DNA of 52,740 nucleotides from a virus: the IMG/VR virus record IMGVR_UViG_3300050015_001011, positions 1-52,740 of that record; one strand, given 5' to 3'. A program made the translations under genes and the position numbers. Under the pieces are notes generated by a model, which was not told the origin of the DNA, did not search any database, and worked only from the letters and a program-made list of their open reading frames with translations. Each line of letters opens with the position of its first letter. Within the stretch, counting starts at the first letter, position 1. Shown one piece after another: positions 22,946 through 32,000 of the stretch.

Positions 22946-24051
22946 AAGAATTATTATATCTTGCTCCTACAAGTGGAGCAGGCGGCTATGAGGTCCATTC
23001 AAGAGGAGTACTACGAGAACTTTATCGTTCAGGTATTCTTATTCAGCATGTCTGTCTGCCGTTTGATGGAAGACCAGTAAAAAAGACGGCTGAGATGACA
23101 AAAATTTTAGAGGAGACGCAAAAGAATAAAGTCTCTCCTTTTGCACCTGCCTTGTGGCTAACCCTGCCTTCAAATGTTAAATATATTCCGGGCAGAAGCA
23201 TGATTAATTTTGCTGCATGGGAAGCTGATAGAATATGTCCTGAATGGGTGATGGCTGGAAGAGCGAGTGATTTAACTATTGTTCCCACAAAGTTTCTTAA
23301 ACAGGTATGGATAGATTCAGGTGTTCCAGAAGATAAAGTTGAAGCTGTTCCAGAAGGAACAGACTTATCTATATTTAATAGCGCTATTGAGCCTCTTCCT
23401 TTAAGATATAGAGATAAACCTCTTATAGATACTTTTCAATATAGATTTCTTTCTGTGCTGCAGCTATCTAATAGAAAGAATGTACGAAACCTAATTGTTT
23501 CTTTTATAAAAGCTTTTGAAAATAGGAAGGATGTGTGTCTTATATTAAAAGTTTCTTATATGGATAGAGAGAAAGATTTGGATTATTATATAGGAGATCT
23601 TGATCTTTCGAAGCACAATATTTTTGTTTGTGATCAGATGCTTCCAGAAAATATGATGGGTGCCTTGTTGGCTAATGCCACTCACTACTATACTTTATCC
23701 TGTGGTGAAGGGTGGGATTTATCTTGTGTAGATGCGGGCGCAATGGGAAAAGTTATTGTAGCTCCTTTTCATACAGCCTATACAGAATATTTAAATGACG
23801 ATCGAGCTTATTTAATAAAAGATAATAAGAGAGCAGAAGCAGTTCAAAATAATGTTCTTGATACTCTTTTTAAAGGTTCTTTTTGGTTTGTTCCAAATGG
23901 CGAAGAGGCAGTGGAAGTTCTTAGGGAATCTGTAAAAGATGAAAGTAAGTATAGGCAGAAGGCGAAGAATTTTTCTTCTTATATAAAAGAAAATTTAACT
24001 TGGGAAAAATCTGGAGAGAAATTAATGGAGGTGCTGCATGGGAGATTCTAA
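22939..24051 (+). CDS. glycosyltransferase (GT4-like)
   Basis: 370 residues of GT-B type: APTSGAGGYEVHSRGVLRELY at the N-terminus (acceptor domain), FLSVLQLSNRKNVRNLIVSF, and YYTLSCGEGWDLSCVDAGAMGKVIVAP as the donor motif. It is related in plan to the preceding enzyme but diverged in sequence. The start ATG follows AAGGGG; the end overlaps the next gene by 14 bases. Confidence 0.83.
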   Translation: MVEELLYLAPTSGAGGYEVHSRGVLRELYRSGILIQHVCLPFDGRPVKKTAEMTKILEETQKNKVSPFAPALWLTLPSNVKYIPGRSMINFAAWEADRICPEWVMAGRASDLTIVPTKFLKQVWIDSGVPEDKVEAVPEGTDLSIFNSAIEPLPLRYRDKPLIDTFQYRFLSVLQLSNRKNVRNLIVSFIKAFENRKDVCLILKVSYMDREKDLDYYIGDLDLSKHNIFVCDQMLPENMMGALLANATHYYTLSCGEGWDLSCVDAGAMGKVIVAPFHTAYTEYLNDDRAYLIKDNKRAEAVQNNVLDTLFKGSFWFVPNGEEAVEVLRESVKDESKYRQKAKNFSSYIKENLTWEKSGEKLMEVLHGRF

Positions 24052-24517
24052 AAAATTAATACCTTTATATTTTTATGAGGTTGGTTATAATTCCGAAGAA
24101 GGTAGTTCCAGTACTTCATTAGTTAGTGATCAAGAAGTATCGCAAGATGATTTTGAGAAGCTTTGTATTGAAGCGTGCAACGCAGCTTTAAAAAATTTAT
24201 TAGGTGCAAATAAAAACCATTTAGGTTATTATGATAAGCTTGATGAAAAGGCTTATATAAGTTTTGAGTATCTTGTTGATGGGATGGTAGAAGAGCTTGC
24301 GAAGAAAGGGTTTAATCGAGTGACGTTTAAGGCAAATTTCTTTCCGTTTGGTTGGGGTAATCTTTTTGATAGGGAAGATTGGAAAGACCATAGAGATGAT
24401 TTGGATTATCGTTTAATAGACGGTTTAGATAAAGAAGTAATTGAAAAGATAACCCAAAAGATGAAAGCGAAATTTATAAAAGAAGAGGACAAAGATAATG
24501 AATATACTAATACTTAA
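24038..24517 (+). CDS. hypothetical protein
   Basis: 159 residues, acidic with aromatic clusters (ISFEYLVDGMVEELAKKGFN, FFPFGWGNLFDREDW). It sits inside the glycosylation cluster. Its last ten bases overlap the antisense HNH endonuclease end, so the original C-terminus may have been altered by that insertion. No family recognised. Confidence 0.7.
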   Translation: MGDSKKLIPLYFYEVGYNSEEGSSSTSLVSDQEVSQDDFEKLCIEACNAALKNLLGANKNHLGYYDKLDEKAYISFEYLVDGMVEELAKKGFNRVTFKANFFPFGWGNLFDREDWKDHRDDLDYRLIDGLDKEVIEKITQKMKAKFIKEEDKDNEYTNT

Positions 24518-25226
24518 AGATCTGTTCAATTTTATTACTAAAATATTCCGTCCAGTATTCCCTATTAAAATTTACTTTAGAGTTACAGCTTCTACAAAGA
24601 GTTGTTAAGTTTTTAGGGGTACAGTTCAACTTATTATAATCAATGTGATGAACAATAAAAGTTTTATCTTTTTGTGTTGCAGAACATTTTTGACAAGTAT
24701 AATTATCTCTTATTCTGATAGTTTCTTTAAAAGGAGGAGTCCATTCTATAGAATATGGTAAAAGAGATATTCCTCCTTGCCAATGAGGACTTTTTTCTCC
24801 TACGTATCTTCCTGTCATTGCTTTAGCTAGAGTTGTTTTGGTTTCTTTAGTGTGATGCTTATTTTTAAATCCAGAAACTAATAATCCTAATTTATAGAGA
24901 GCAAGCTTAATCTTAGAACAGGATTTAGCATTCTTTTTAACTCTTTCATCTGTTTCTTGTTTGAGGCTCTTGTTCCAAGGAATATTTCCTTTTTTCCAGG
25001 TACTTTTATTAGGAGGGTGGCTTTTCCCTTTCATGTGGTGTCCCTTAATATATTTTTGGTTGGACCTAACTTCACATTCAAAGGATTCATGATCGGGACA
25101 ACTACATATTCTAGTTTCAAGAATATGAATTTCGGGATTATAATTTGGATGTTGTCCAGAAGCAAATTTTCCTGTGAGAGTTTTAGATATTTTAGCTCTT
25201 ATTTTTAGTGATCTTTTTTTAAACAT
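24507..25226 (-). CDS. modular homing endonuclease, HNH type
   Basis: 239 residues. It lacks the MPSGIY leader and begins with a NUMOD3-like segment (RAKISKTLTGKF). It has one Cys finger (CSCPDHESF..NQKYIKGH), a WNKSLKQETDERV linker also seen in the endonuclease at 46484, and a C-terminal HNH domain (CQKCS, VHHIDYNKLN, NLTTLCRSCN). The HNH part closely matches that at 11173. It lies antisense between two cluster genes, next to conserved element copy 3. Confidence 0.87.
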   Translation of the reverse strand: MFKKRSLKIRAKISKTLTGKFASGQHPNYNPEIHILETRICSCPDHESFECEVRSNQKYIKGHHMKGKSHPPNKSTWKKGNIPWNKSLKQETDERVKKNAKSCSKIKLALYKLGLLVSGFKNKHHTKETKTTLAKAMTGRYVGEKSPHWQGGISLLPYSIEWTPPFKETIRIRDNYTCQKCSATQKDKTFIVHHIDYNKLNCTPKNLTTLCRSCNSKVNFNREYWTEYFSNKIEQIFKY

Positions 25227-25238
25227 ATAATTGTCCCT

Positions 25239-25292
25239 TATATAAAATAATTGAGAAAATCAGGGAAATTATTGATATTCTTTGTGTAATAA
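25239..25292. promoter_or_regulatory. conserved intergenic element, copy 3
   Basis: AATAATT (25246-25252) and AATTATT (25267-25273) form an inverted repeat around GAGAAAATCAGGGA. TTGATA and TGTGTAATAA (25283-25292, one mismatch to the recurring motif) follow, then the AAAGGAGG of the nucleotidyltransferase. It aligns base by base over long stretches with the elements at 3166 and 11902. Confidence 0.6.
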
Positions 25293-25305
25293 TTAAAGGA
25301 GGAAA

Positions 25306-26031
25306 GTGAACGTTTTAATCTTGAACGGCGGCAGAAATCTTAGAATGGATGGTAGTCCTAAATGTTTGACCTTTATAAAAGGAAGAACTATTTTTGAGTG
25401 GCAGTATAGATGGTTAAACAGCAGAAAGAAATTTTTGGATGATCCTCTTAATATTTGCGTTGCTATCGGCGGAAATAAAGTGTTGGAGGATTATTTTAAG
25501 AATAGTTTTAGAGAGTCTCTTTTTTCTGGCTCTTCTTTTTCTTCTATTAAAACTTTTGGAGAAGTTGAACCTCTTGGGGATGCAGGAGCTATTAGATATT
25601 ATTTAGAAAATTATGTTGTTGAAGGAAATTTTTTAGTGCTGAATGGTGATACTCTTTCTTTTTATAATTTAGAAGATTTTGTTTCTTTTTCTGATAGTAA
25701 TTATTTTGAATACGGAACTATTGTTATTAAACCGTTTGTAGTGCATTTAGGTTTATTACAGACTGAGGTTGGTAAAATAAAAAGTTTTAGAGAAAAACCT
25801 TTGTTGGAAGAGTATAGTATAAGTTGTGGAACTTATATGCTACATAGTAGAATATTGGATGCACTTCCTAAAAAGGGTGATCTTGCTAAAGATGTTATTG
25901 CTGAGAATATCGATAAGTTTTTTACGTATAGTATTAAATCCGATGAATGGTGCGCAGTGGAATCAAAGAAGGATACTGATTTTGCAGAGAATTTAATTTA
26001 TAGACATTTATTTAAAACTTTTAAGGATTAG
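25306..26031 (+). CDS. sugar-phosphate nucleotidyltransferase
   Basis: Activates a sugar-1-phosphate with NTP to supply the neighbouring glycosyltransferases. LNGGRNLRMDGSPKCL matches the NTP-binding GGxxxR..PK motif. FLVLNGDTL is the metal-binding strand and KIKSFREKP the sugar-side motif. It has 241 residues, typical of the catalytic domain alone. The start is a GTG after AAAGGAGG. The sugar cannot be inferred. Confidence 0.87.
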   Translation: MNVLILNGGRNLRMDGSPKCLTFIKGRTIFEWQYRWLNSRKKFLDDPLNICVAIGGNKVLEDYFKNSFRESLFSGSSFSSIKTFGEVEPLGDAGAIRYYLENYVVEGNFLVLNGDTLSFYNLEDFVSFSDSNYFEYGTIVIKPFVVHLGLLQTEVGKIKSFREKPLLEEYSISCGTYMLHSRILDALPKKGDLAKDVIAENIDKFFTYSIKSDEWCAVESKKDTDFAENLIYRHLFKTFKD

Positions 26032-26045
26032 AAGAAAGGACTGCA

Positions 26046-26263
26046 ATGAACACGGAATATAAAGATCTTTTAAGTGTTGCGAGGGGAAGTTTTCGGCTGC
26101 TGTTGAACTTATTGATGATGCCATTCTTATTGTAAATGAAGTGAACAATAAGATAGGTTTAAAAGATATTTATGTAAAGGAAGCAGAATTATATTTCTTT
26201 TCTCAAGTATTAAGAACATTAAAAGAATTAGAAGGAACAGCTGCTAGTGTAAAGGAGAATTAG
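26046..26263 (+). pseudogene. small gene interrupted by a frameshift
   Basis: The frame opens with an ATG at 26046 and reads MNTEYKDLLSVARG before drifting into a short Leu-rich end. The -1 frame from about 26088 continues as a well-formed acidic helical protein (KFSAAVELIDDAILIVNEVN, then KEAELYFFSQVLRTLKELE) up to a TAG next to the following ATG, but it has no start of its own. One extra base, a sequencing error or a programmed -1 shift would explain this. The whole product would be about 72 residues. Confidence 0.55.
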
Positions 26264-27136
26264 ATGAGCCAGATTTACTATTGTTCTATGATTCAGAATC
26301 GTAGGTGGGAAGTTAAAAGTTGTATAGATAGAGTTCTTCCCTATGTAGATAAGATAATTCTTGTGGATGGCGGCTCGGTGGATGATTCTATTGTTTATTT
26401 TCGTAATTTAGAAAAGGAAGAGCCAAAGTTAGAGTTTTATTTATGTCCTTGGCGCGATAATTTTCCAATGCAAAGAAATAAGTATTTGCAACATGTTCCT
26501 GAAGGTAATTGGGTAATAGTAAGCGACCCAGATGAATTATTTTTAGAAGATACTTGTAAAGAGTGGAGAAGATTAGCAGATGAGGCGGAAGCCGAAAAAT
26601 TAGAGTGGAACGGCTATTCTTTCCGAGCAAATGATATCACATTATCCGGTGAAAAGGTAGTTTGTAGTAGTAAACCAGAAAATTCTAGAAAGCCTTTAAT
26701 GTTTTGGAAATACTCTTCAACAAAATATTTAGAAGAACGTAATCCTCATGAGCAGTTAGTGTGCGCTGAAGGATATCGTTATAAGAGCACCGATTTGTTT
26801 TATCAACATCTTAAACAAGATAGAGTTACTTGGGTAAGAGGTTGTAGGAATTTCTTTATTGGAGGTGGGGGGCCTAATTTAGGTGCCAGCAATCCTATAT
26901 GGATGCCTTTTAGAGAATTGGTTGTTAGAAAAACTCGAATCACTAAGTGGGATGAATTTAATAATTATTTAATTAGAGGAAGTATAGATAAGGATATTAA
27001 ACAGAAGTTTATTGAGTTTCGTTTGATTACTGGTTTTGACGGGAGTTCGGAACTTCGTGAATGCTACAAATATTATTTTAGAATATTGCATCCAGAAGAA
27101 GAACCGGAAGAGTTAAGAGGAGAGCGGATACAATAA
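26264..27136 (+). CDS. GT2-type glycosyltransferase
   Basis: A GT-A enzyme: IILVDGGSVDDS (nucleotide binding), NFPMQRNKYL and VIVSDPDELFL with the DxD metal site. It has 290 residues including a family-specific C-terminal part. AAGGAG precedes the ATG directly after the broken small gene. It is one of two GT2 enzymes here, both short and of the kind that extend glycans. Confidence 0.83.
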   Translation: MSQIYYCSMIQNRRWEVKSCIDRVLPYVDKIILVDGGSVDDSIVYFRNLEKEEPKLEFYLCPWRDNFPMQRNKYLQHVPEGNWVIVSDPDELFLEDTCKEWRRLADEAEAEKLEWNGYSFRANDITLSGEKVVCSSKPENSRKPLMFWKYSSTKYLEERNPHEQLVCAEGYRYKSTDLFYQHLKQDRVTWVRGCRNFFIGGGGPNLGASNPIWMPFRELVVRKTRITKWDEFNNYLIRGSIDKDIKQKFIEFRLITGFDGSSELRECYKYYFRILHPEEEPEELRGERIQ

Positions 27137-27144
27137 GGAGGAGA

Positions 27145-27786
27145 ATGAAACTATTAGATAAGATTAATCAGAAGATTTTAAGGATTATTTTTCTTGGTGA
27201 GATAAGGATTCTTGATAATCGAGAGATATGGAGAAAGTTTTTAAAAGAACAAAAAGATAAGATTGAAATAAAAAGAGGTGTTTTTAGGGAGGCAAGGAAA
27301 ATTTTTCTGTTTAAAAGGAATCTCGAAAGAATAAAGAAAGATAAATTAGCAGAAAGTTATATGAGCCAGATGGTAGAAGTTCTTAAAGAAGATCCTTGTA
27401 TAATTTATGGTGCAGAACAACCAAAAGTTAGAACTAGATTTTCAGATCGCACAACTGTTTCAGAGCAGCGGAGGAGATATGGCTTGCAGGAGACAAGTGA
27501 GGAGCATTGGAAACATTGTTCATGGAATCCTAATAGAGAGAAAGAGGTAGAGCAACCTACTCAGTTTAAAGTGGGTTGCAAAGTAAGGTTAAAAGAGAAG
27601 AAGGCCCCATACTGCGATTTTCTTCATTTAACTGATGGTGTTGGCTATACTGTACTAGAGGTTGGGTCTGATCAAGTGCTTATTGTGGATGATCTTAAAA
27701 TTAAAAATTGGTACCATAAAAAATGGTTTGTTTTGTATTTAGTAATTGCGGAGAAAAATGAAAAAGAAAAGAGTAACGAGAAGTAA
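27145..27786 (+). CDS. hypothetical protein of the glycosylation cluster
   Basis: 213 residues: a basic helical N-terminal half and a C-terminal small beta domain (FKVGCKVRLKEKKAPYC, VGYTVLEVGSDQVLIVDDLK) resembling SH3/KOW-like folds. AAGGAGG precedes the ATG. No enzyme motif seen. Confidence 0.65.
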   Translation: MKLLDKINQKILRIIFLGEIRILDNREIWRKFLKEQKDKIEIKRGVFREARKIFLFKRNLERIKKDKLAESYMSQMVEVLKEDPCIIYGAEQPKVRTRFSDRTTVSEQRRRYGLQETSEEHWKHCSWNPNREKEVEQPTQFKVGCKVRLKEKKAPYCDFLHLTDGVGYTVLEVGSDQVLIVDDLKIKNWYHKKWFVLYLVIAEKNEKEKSNEK

Positions 27787-27901
27787 AGCTGAGTGTAGAA
27801 AAGTGGCTTATGCTGCCATGTTTCTTGTTTTTGATACCGATTGGCTAATTGATATGTTGATTGATATGAGAAAGGAGAAGGAGCGTAAAAATGAATGTTA
27901 G
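27758..27901 (+). CDS. small coupled protein
   Basis: 47 residues starting MKKKRVTRSKAECRK after GGAG, overlapping the end of the previous gene and the start of the next. The C-terminal half is amphipathic (TDWLIDMLIDMRKEKERK). Function unknown. Confidence 0.55.
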   Translation: MKKKRVTRSKAECRKVAYAAMFLVFDTDWLIDMLIDMRKEKERKNEC

Positions 27902-28460
27902 TGCAGTAATTATTGCTGTAAACGAAGAAGGCTGTATTCAGAAATGTTTAGATAGTGTTCAGAGCCATGTGGATGAAGTTGTAGTTATTGATGGCGGTTC
28001 TATTGATCAAACACAACGTATTTGTAGAGATAATGGCTGCAGAGTTATTACAAATATTTTTGATGGTTATTTCGGAAATCAAAGAAATTTTGGTATAATA
28101 AATAGTAAGGGAAGATGGATTCTTTCCGTGGATGCAGATGAAGTTTTTGAAGAAAGTTTTTGGCTTGATTTTCCTAAATTAATTGGTCAAGAAGTTATTG
28201 ATGCTTTTAAGTTTCCACGAAAGAATTATCTTGATGGCGTATTAGATGAAAAACATTATCCTGATTTTCAAGTAAGGCTTTTTAGAAGGTATTGTAGGTG
28301 GGTTTTACCTGTACACGAAGAATTAGTAGGATGTAAAGATATACAAGAAGTTCCTTATCATATTATTCACGAAAAGAATTTGATAAGGTACACTGAACGT
28401 AATACTTATTATAATGAAACTATTAAATCTCTTTACGCGGAAGATTTTCCGGGGAAATAA
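27891..28460 (+). CDS. GT2-type glycosyltransferase
   Basis: 189 residues, compact GT-A fold: VSAVIIAVNEEGCIQKCLDS, VVVIDGGSIDQT, FGNQRNFGI and LSVDADEVFEE with the metal-binding DAD. It resembles the LpsA/WaaE-like beta-glycosyltransferases (NEE and DADE motifs). AAGGAGAAGGAG precedes the ATG. Confidence 0.86.
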   Translation: MNVSAVIIAVNEEGCIQKCLDSVQSHVDEVVVIDGGSIDQTQRICRDNGCRVITNIFDGYFGNQRNFGIINSKGRWILSVDADEVFEESFWLDFPKLIGQEVIDAFKFPRKNYLDGVLDEKHYPDFQVRLFRRYCRWVLPVHEELVGCKDIQEVPYHIIHEKNLIRYTERNTYYNETIKSLYAEDFPGK

Positions 28461-28471
28461 ATAAGGTTAAA

Positions 28472-29077
28472 ATGGAAAATAATCAAGTTCACGCTTTGAT
28501 TTATCAGATACGTGATTTCTCTTGCCCGGAAAGTATTCGTATACAAGCTTTTGATACGTTATTAGAAGAATTTAGGTTTCTTTTATATGCGGTTACAAAT
28601 CATTTTTTCTGTACGAAGAAGAATAGAGGAATTGATTTCCAAGACGTTTTAAAAGATGTGCAAGGTGTTTTTTATGAGCGCCTACTTATATGGGATCCAA
28701 AAAAGAAGGCTTGTTTTAGACATTATATTTCTTATGCTATTTTTCAATATTTGGATAATTTATATGGGAAATTCTTTCCACGCGATAAAAGAAATTGTAC
28801 GGTGCATCTTGAAGAGGGAATAGAGCTTTCGGCGTCGACAGCTGGTGTTAAAGATACTTTTTCTGAGCTTCATAAATATTTAAAGGAGGAGTATGGTACG
28901 TTATTAACGTTTATTTTTATAAAATATCATGATGAGGGTTACACACAGGAAGAGATTGCCGTAATGGTTAAAAGAAGTCAGTTTTGGGTTTGCATGTCGT
29001 TAAAGAAGATAGTTAAAGATTTGAATAAGTCATTCACCGAAGAAGAATTTACTAATAAGTTTTTTATTTGCATTTAA
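28472..29077 (+). CDS. second sigma-70-like factor
   Basis: 201 residues with a region-2-like N-terminal half (DFQDVLKDVQGVFYERLLIW, DPKKKACFRHYISYAIFQYL) and a C-terminal helix-turn-helix like region 4 (YTQEEIAVMVKRSQFWVCMS). The layout is that of small ECF-type sigma factors. It sits directly before nrdD. No clear Shine-Dalgarno (AAGGTTAAA). It would be a second promoter-specificity factor beside the protein at 12011, possibly for late genes. Confidence 0.65.
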   Translation: MENNQVHALIYQIRDFSCPESIRIQAFDTLLEEFRFLLYAVTNHFFCTKKNRGIDFQDVLKDVQGVFYERLLIWDPKKKACFRHYISYAIFQYLDNLYGKFFPRDKRNCTVHLEEGIELSASTAGVKDTFSELHKYLKEEYGTLLTFIFIKYHDEGYTQEEIAVMVKRSQFWVCMSLKKIVKDLNKSFTEEEFTNKFFICI

Positions 29078-29095
29078 GTAGAGGAGAATACTTGC

Positions 29096-32000
29096 ATGAC
29101 TAAAGAGTTGAAAGTAGTAAAGGAAAGCAGTAAAAGTGCTGGTTCTACAGAGATAGATCTTTTAGTTGAAAGTTTATCGGCCGAGGAAGTTGGACCTTGG
29201 AGTAAAGATAGAGTTGCTGAATCTTTAATGTTAGAAGCAGGTTTAGAAAAAGAGAAGGCAGATGATATAGCGACTGTTGTAGAAGACAGAATATCGCAGT
29301 TGAAGATATCGAGAATTTCTACTTCTTTAGTAAGGGAGCTAGTAAACAATGAACTTTTGGAAAGAGGTGAAAATAAGCGTCTTAAACGATATCAGTGTCT
29401 TGAGATACCTATTTCGGATATTGAATCATTTACCTTTGCTAAGAGTAATGCTAATTCTAATATTAATAACAACAATCCAGAGTCAGTAGCTTTTTTTATG
29501 AGTGAGAATATCACCAAGAAGTATGCTTTACGTAGAGTATTTTCTCAAGATGTTACTCAGGCTCATTTAGATGGCAGGATTTATATACACGATCTTGGAA
29601 TGGTAGAAAGGCTTTATTGCTTTGGTGGAAATATTCCTGAGTATTTAAAGAAGTATGGTTTGCAGGATCTTGATAGTTTGAGCACTAAATCCTTTCCTGC
29701 CAGCACTGCTAATACGCTAGTAGGACATATTAATACATTTCTTTCCATCATACAGGCTTATTTTGCGGGCGCTTTAGGTTTAGGATTTTTAAATATATTT
29801 TTTGCTCCGTATTTAATGAATATGAGTCGCGAACAAGTTTATAATTTAGCGCAGCATTTTGTATTCAGTCTCTCACAGAATTGTTTTAGTAGAGGAGCAC
29901 AGGTTTTATTTATTGATTTAAATTTGCATTTTGGTATTCCGAAGGTGTTAAAAGATGTTCCGGCTATTGGCCCAAAAGGTAAATACATGATAAAGATGCA
30001 TATCAAAGATACTTGTAATAATTCTTGGATCTTTTATAATGATAAACCCGAAATTGATTTAGAGAAAATAGATATCGAGATAAAGAGATTGAATGAGGAG
30101 GCTGAAAGTACTGTGATGGGAGATGTTTGTTACGGTTTTCCTGAATCGGTTAAGGATGATAATATAGAATTTAGGGTTATGACTTATGGTGATTTCGAAC
30201 AGGAAGCTCAAATGTTTCTTGATGTTATTTTGCAGCTGTATAAAGAAGGAGACAAGCAAGGTAATTTCTTTTACTTTCCAAAGATAGATTTGCATATCAC
30301 TAAAGAATGTTTTGAAGATGAGACACAGAAGGCTCTTTTGATGAAGGCCTGTGAAACTGCTTCTGTTAATGGAACTCCTTATTTTATATATGATAGAGAT
30401 TCAACGGTGCTCAGCCAATGCTGTTTAGAGGCTAAGGAGCCTTTACTTCTTAGAAAGGAAGGCAAAGTATTTTTAGGCAAGGCTGAAGATATGTCGACAC
30501 AATCGGAGATAATTGCTGTTGATCCCGTTTCTCATAAATCTGAGTGGGTATTTCCTAAACACGTTATAACGAGAGAAGAGAGTGCTATAGTTGAGATTAC
30601 TGCTCGAGATGGTAAACAAATGCGTGTTACTAAAGACCATCCAATATTAATATTAGAAGATGGAGAAGTAAAGGAGCGGAAGGCCGAGGCATTAAAAGAA
30701 GGTGATTTTGTTTTGCGCAAAGTTAAATGGGAAGATTCTCTCTTTTCTATTAATTATAAAGAACATAAAGGCGTTCTTATAGATGAGGAATATGCTTTTA
30801 TGCTTGGGTTGTTTCAAGCAGAGGGATGTAAATCTAAAGCAGGTGAACTGTGTTTTGCTCTTCATAAAGATGAACTCGATTTAGTGAATAGGGTGTGTGA
30901 CTTTTTTGGCTTGAGTTTTATTCGAAAACAATATGTTGATAAATATCATATTTGGGATATTCGCGTTCGGAGTATTTGTTCGCGGATTCAATTTAAAGAA
31001 ATTTGTGAGAAATATGAAAAGATTCCTCAAGTTATTTGGAATTCTCCGCTTTCAGTTATGAAGGCATACATAGAGGGATTTTATGCTGGTGATGGGTGGA
31101 AATACTCTAATTATACTTTGAAAAAAGGAAAAGGAATAGGTATTAATGATGCTAATCTTAGCGTAGAACTTTCTATTTTGCACGATATGATAGGTATTCC
31201 TACTACGTATAGAGAGCATAGTTACACAAGTAAAAAAGGTAAGCATGTTGGAAGGGAATTTTTTCACCAAGTAATTTTGTATCAAACTTCAGTGTCTAAG
31301 CATTCTATTTTGTATGATAGAATACCTCATCAGCTTATAAAGTTTAAGCGTGGTGCATCTCACTTACTTCGTATTGATAAAAAAGAAAAATTAATTGGTA
31401 TTGATAAATTAAATTCTCTTTGCGACCAAGGGTATGTAGAACGCGCTCAAGTAGATCGATGTATGAATGATCCTATTCGATATATTCCTATTGAAAAAGT
31501 AGAAGTTTTAAGCGGTGAGTTTAAGGTTTATGATATAGAACTTCCTAAGTTTAATTGGTTTGTGCACTCTCAAAGTTTTATTAGTCACAATTGCCGCCTG
31601 AAGGTAGAAATAAATGATGAGGAGCTGATTAAGCATCCAGAGTCAATTAGATTTTGTGCTTTGCAGAACGTAACCATAAATCTTCCTCAAGCAGCTTACC
31701 GTGCAGGCAAAGGTAATTTTACTGATTTTATTGATGAGGTTTATAAGTCAATGGATTTTGCTATGAAGGCGCACGAACAAAAGGCGCGGCTAATGAAGAA
31801 GTGTATGAAACCAGGTGCTCCTTTATATACGGTTGGAAAGGCTTGGTCGGACAAACTTCCTTGGGTTGATTTAGATAAGAGTACGCGGATTATTGGTATT
31901 CTTGGTTTGAATGAGGCAATGCAGTTTCTTTTTGATAAGGGATTGGATGATGAGAAGTCTTACAAGAAGGGTTTAGAAACAATAGTAAGAATGTATCATA

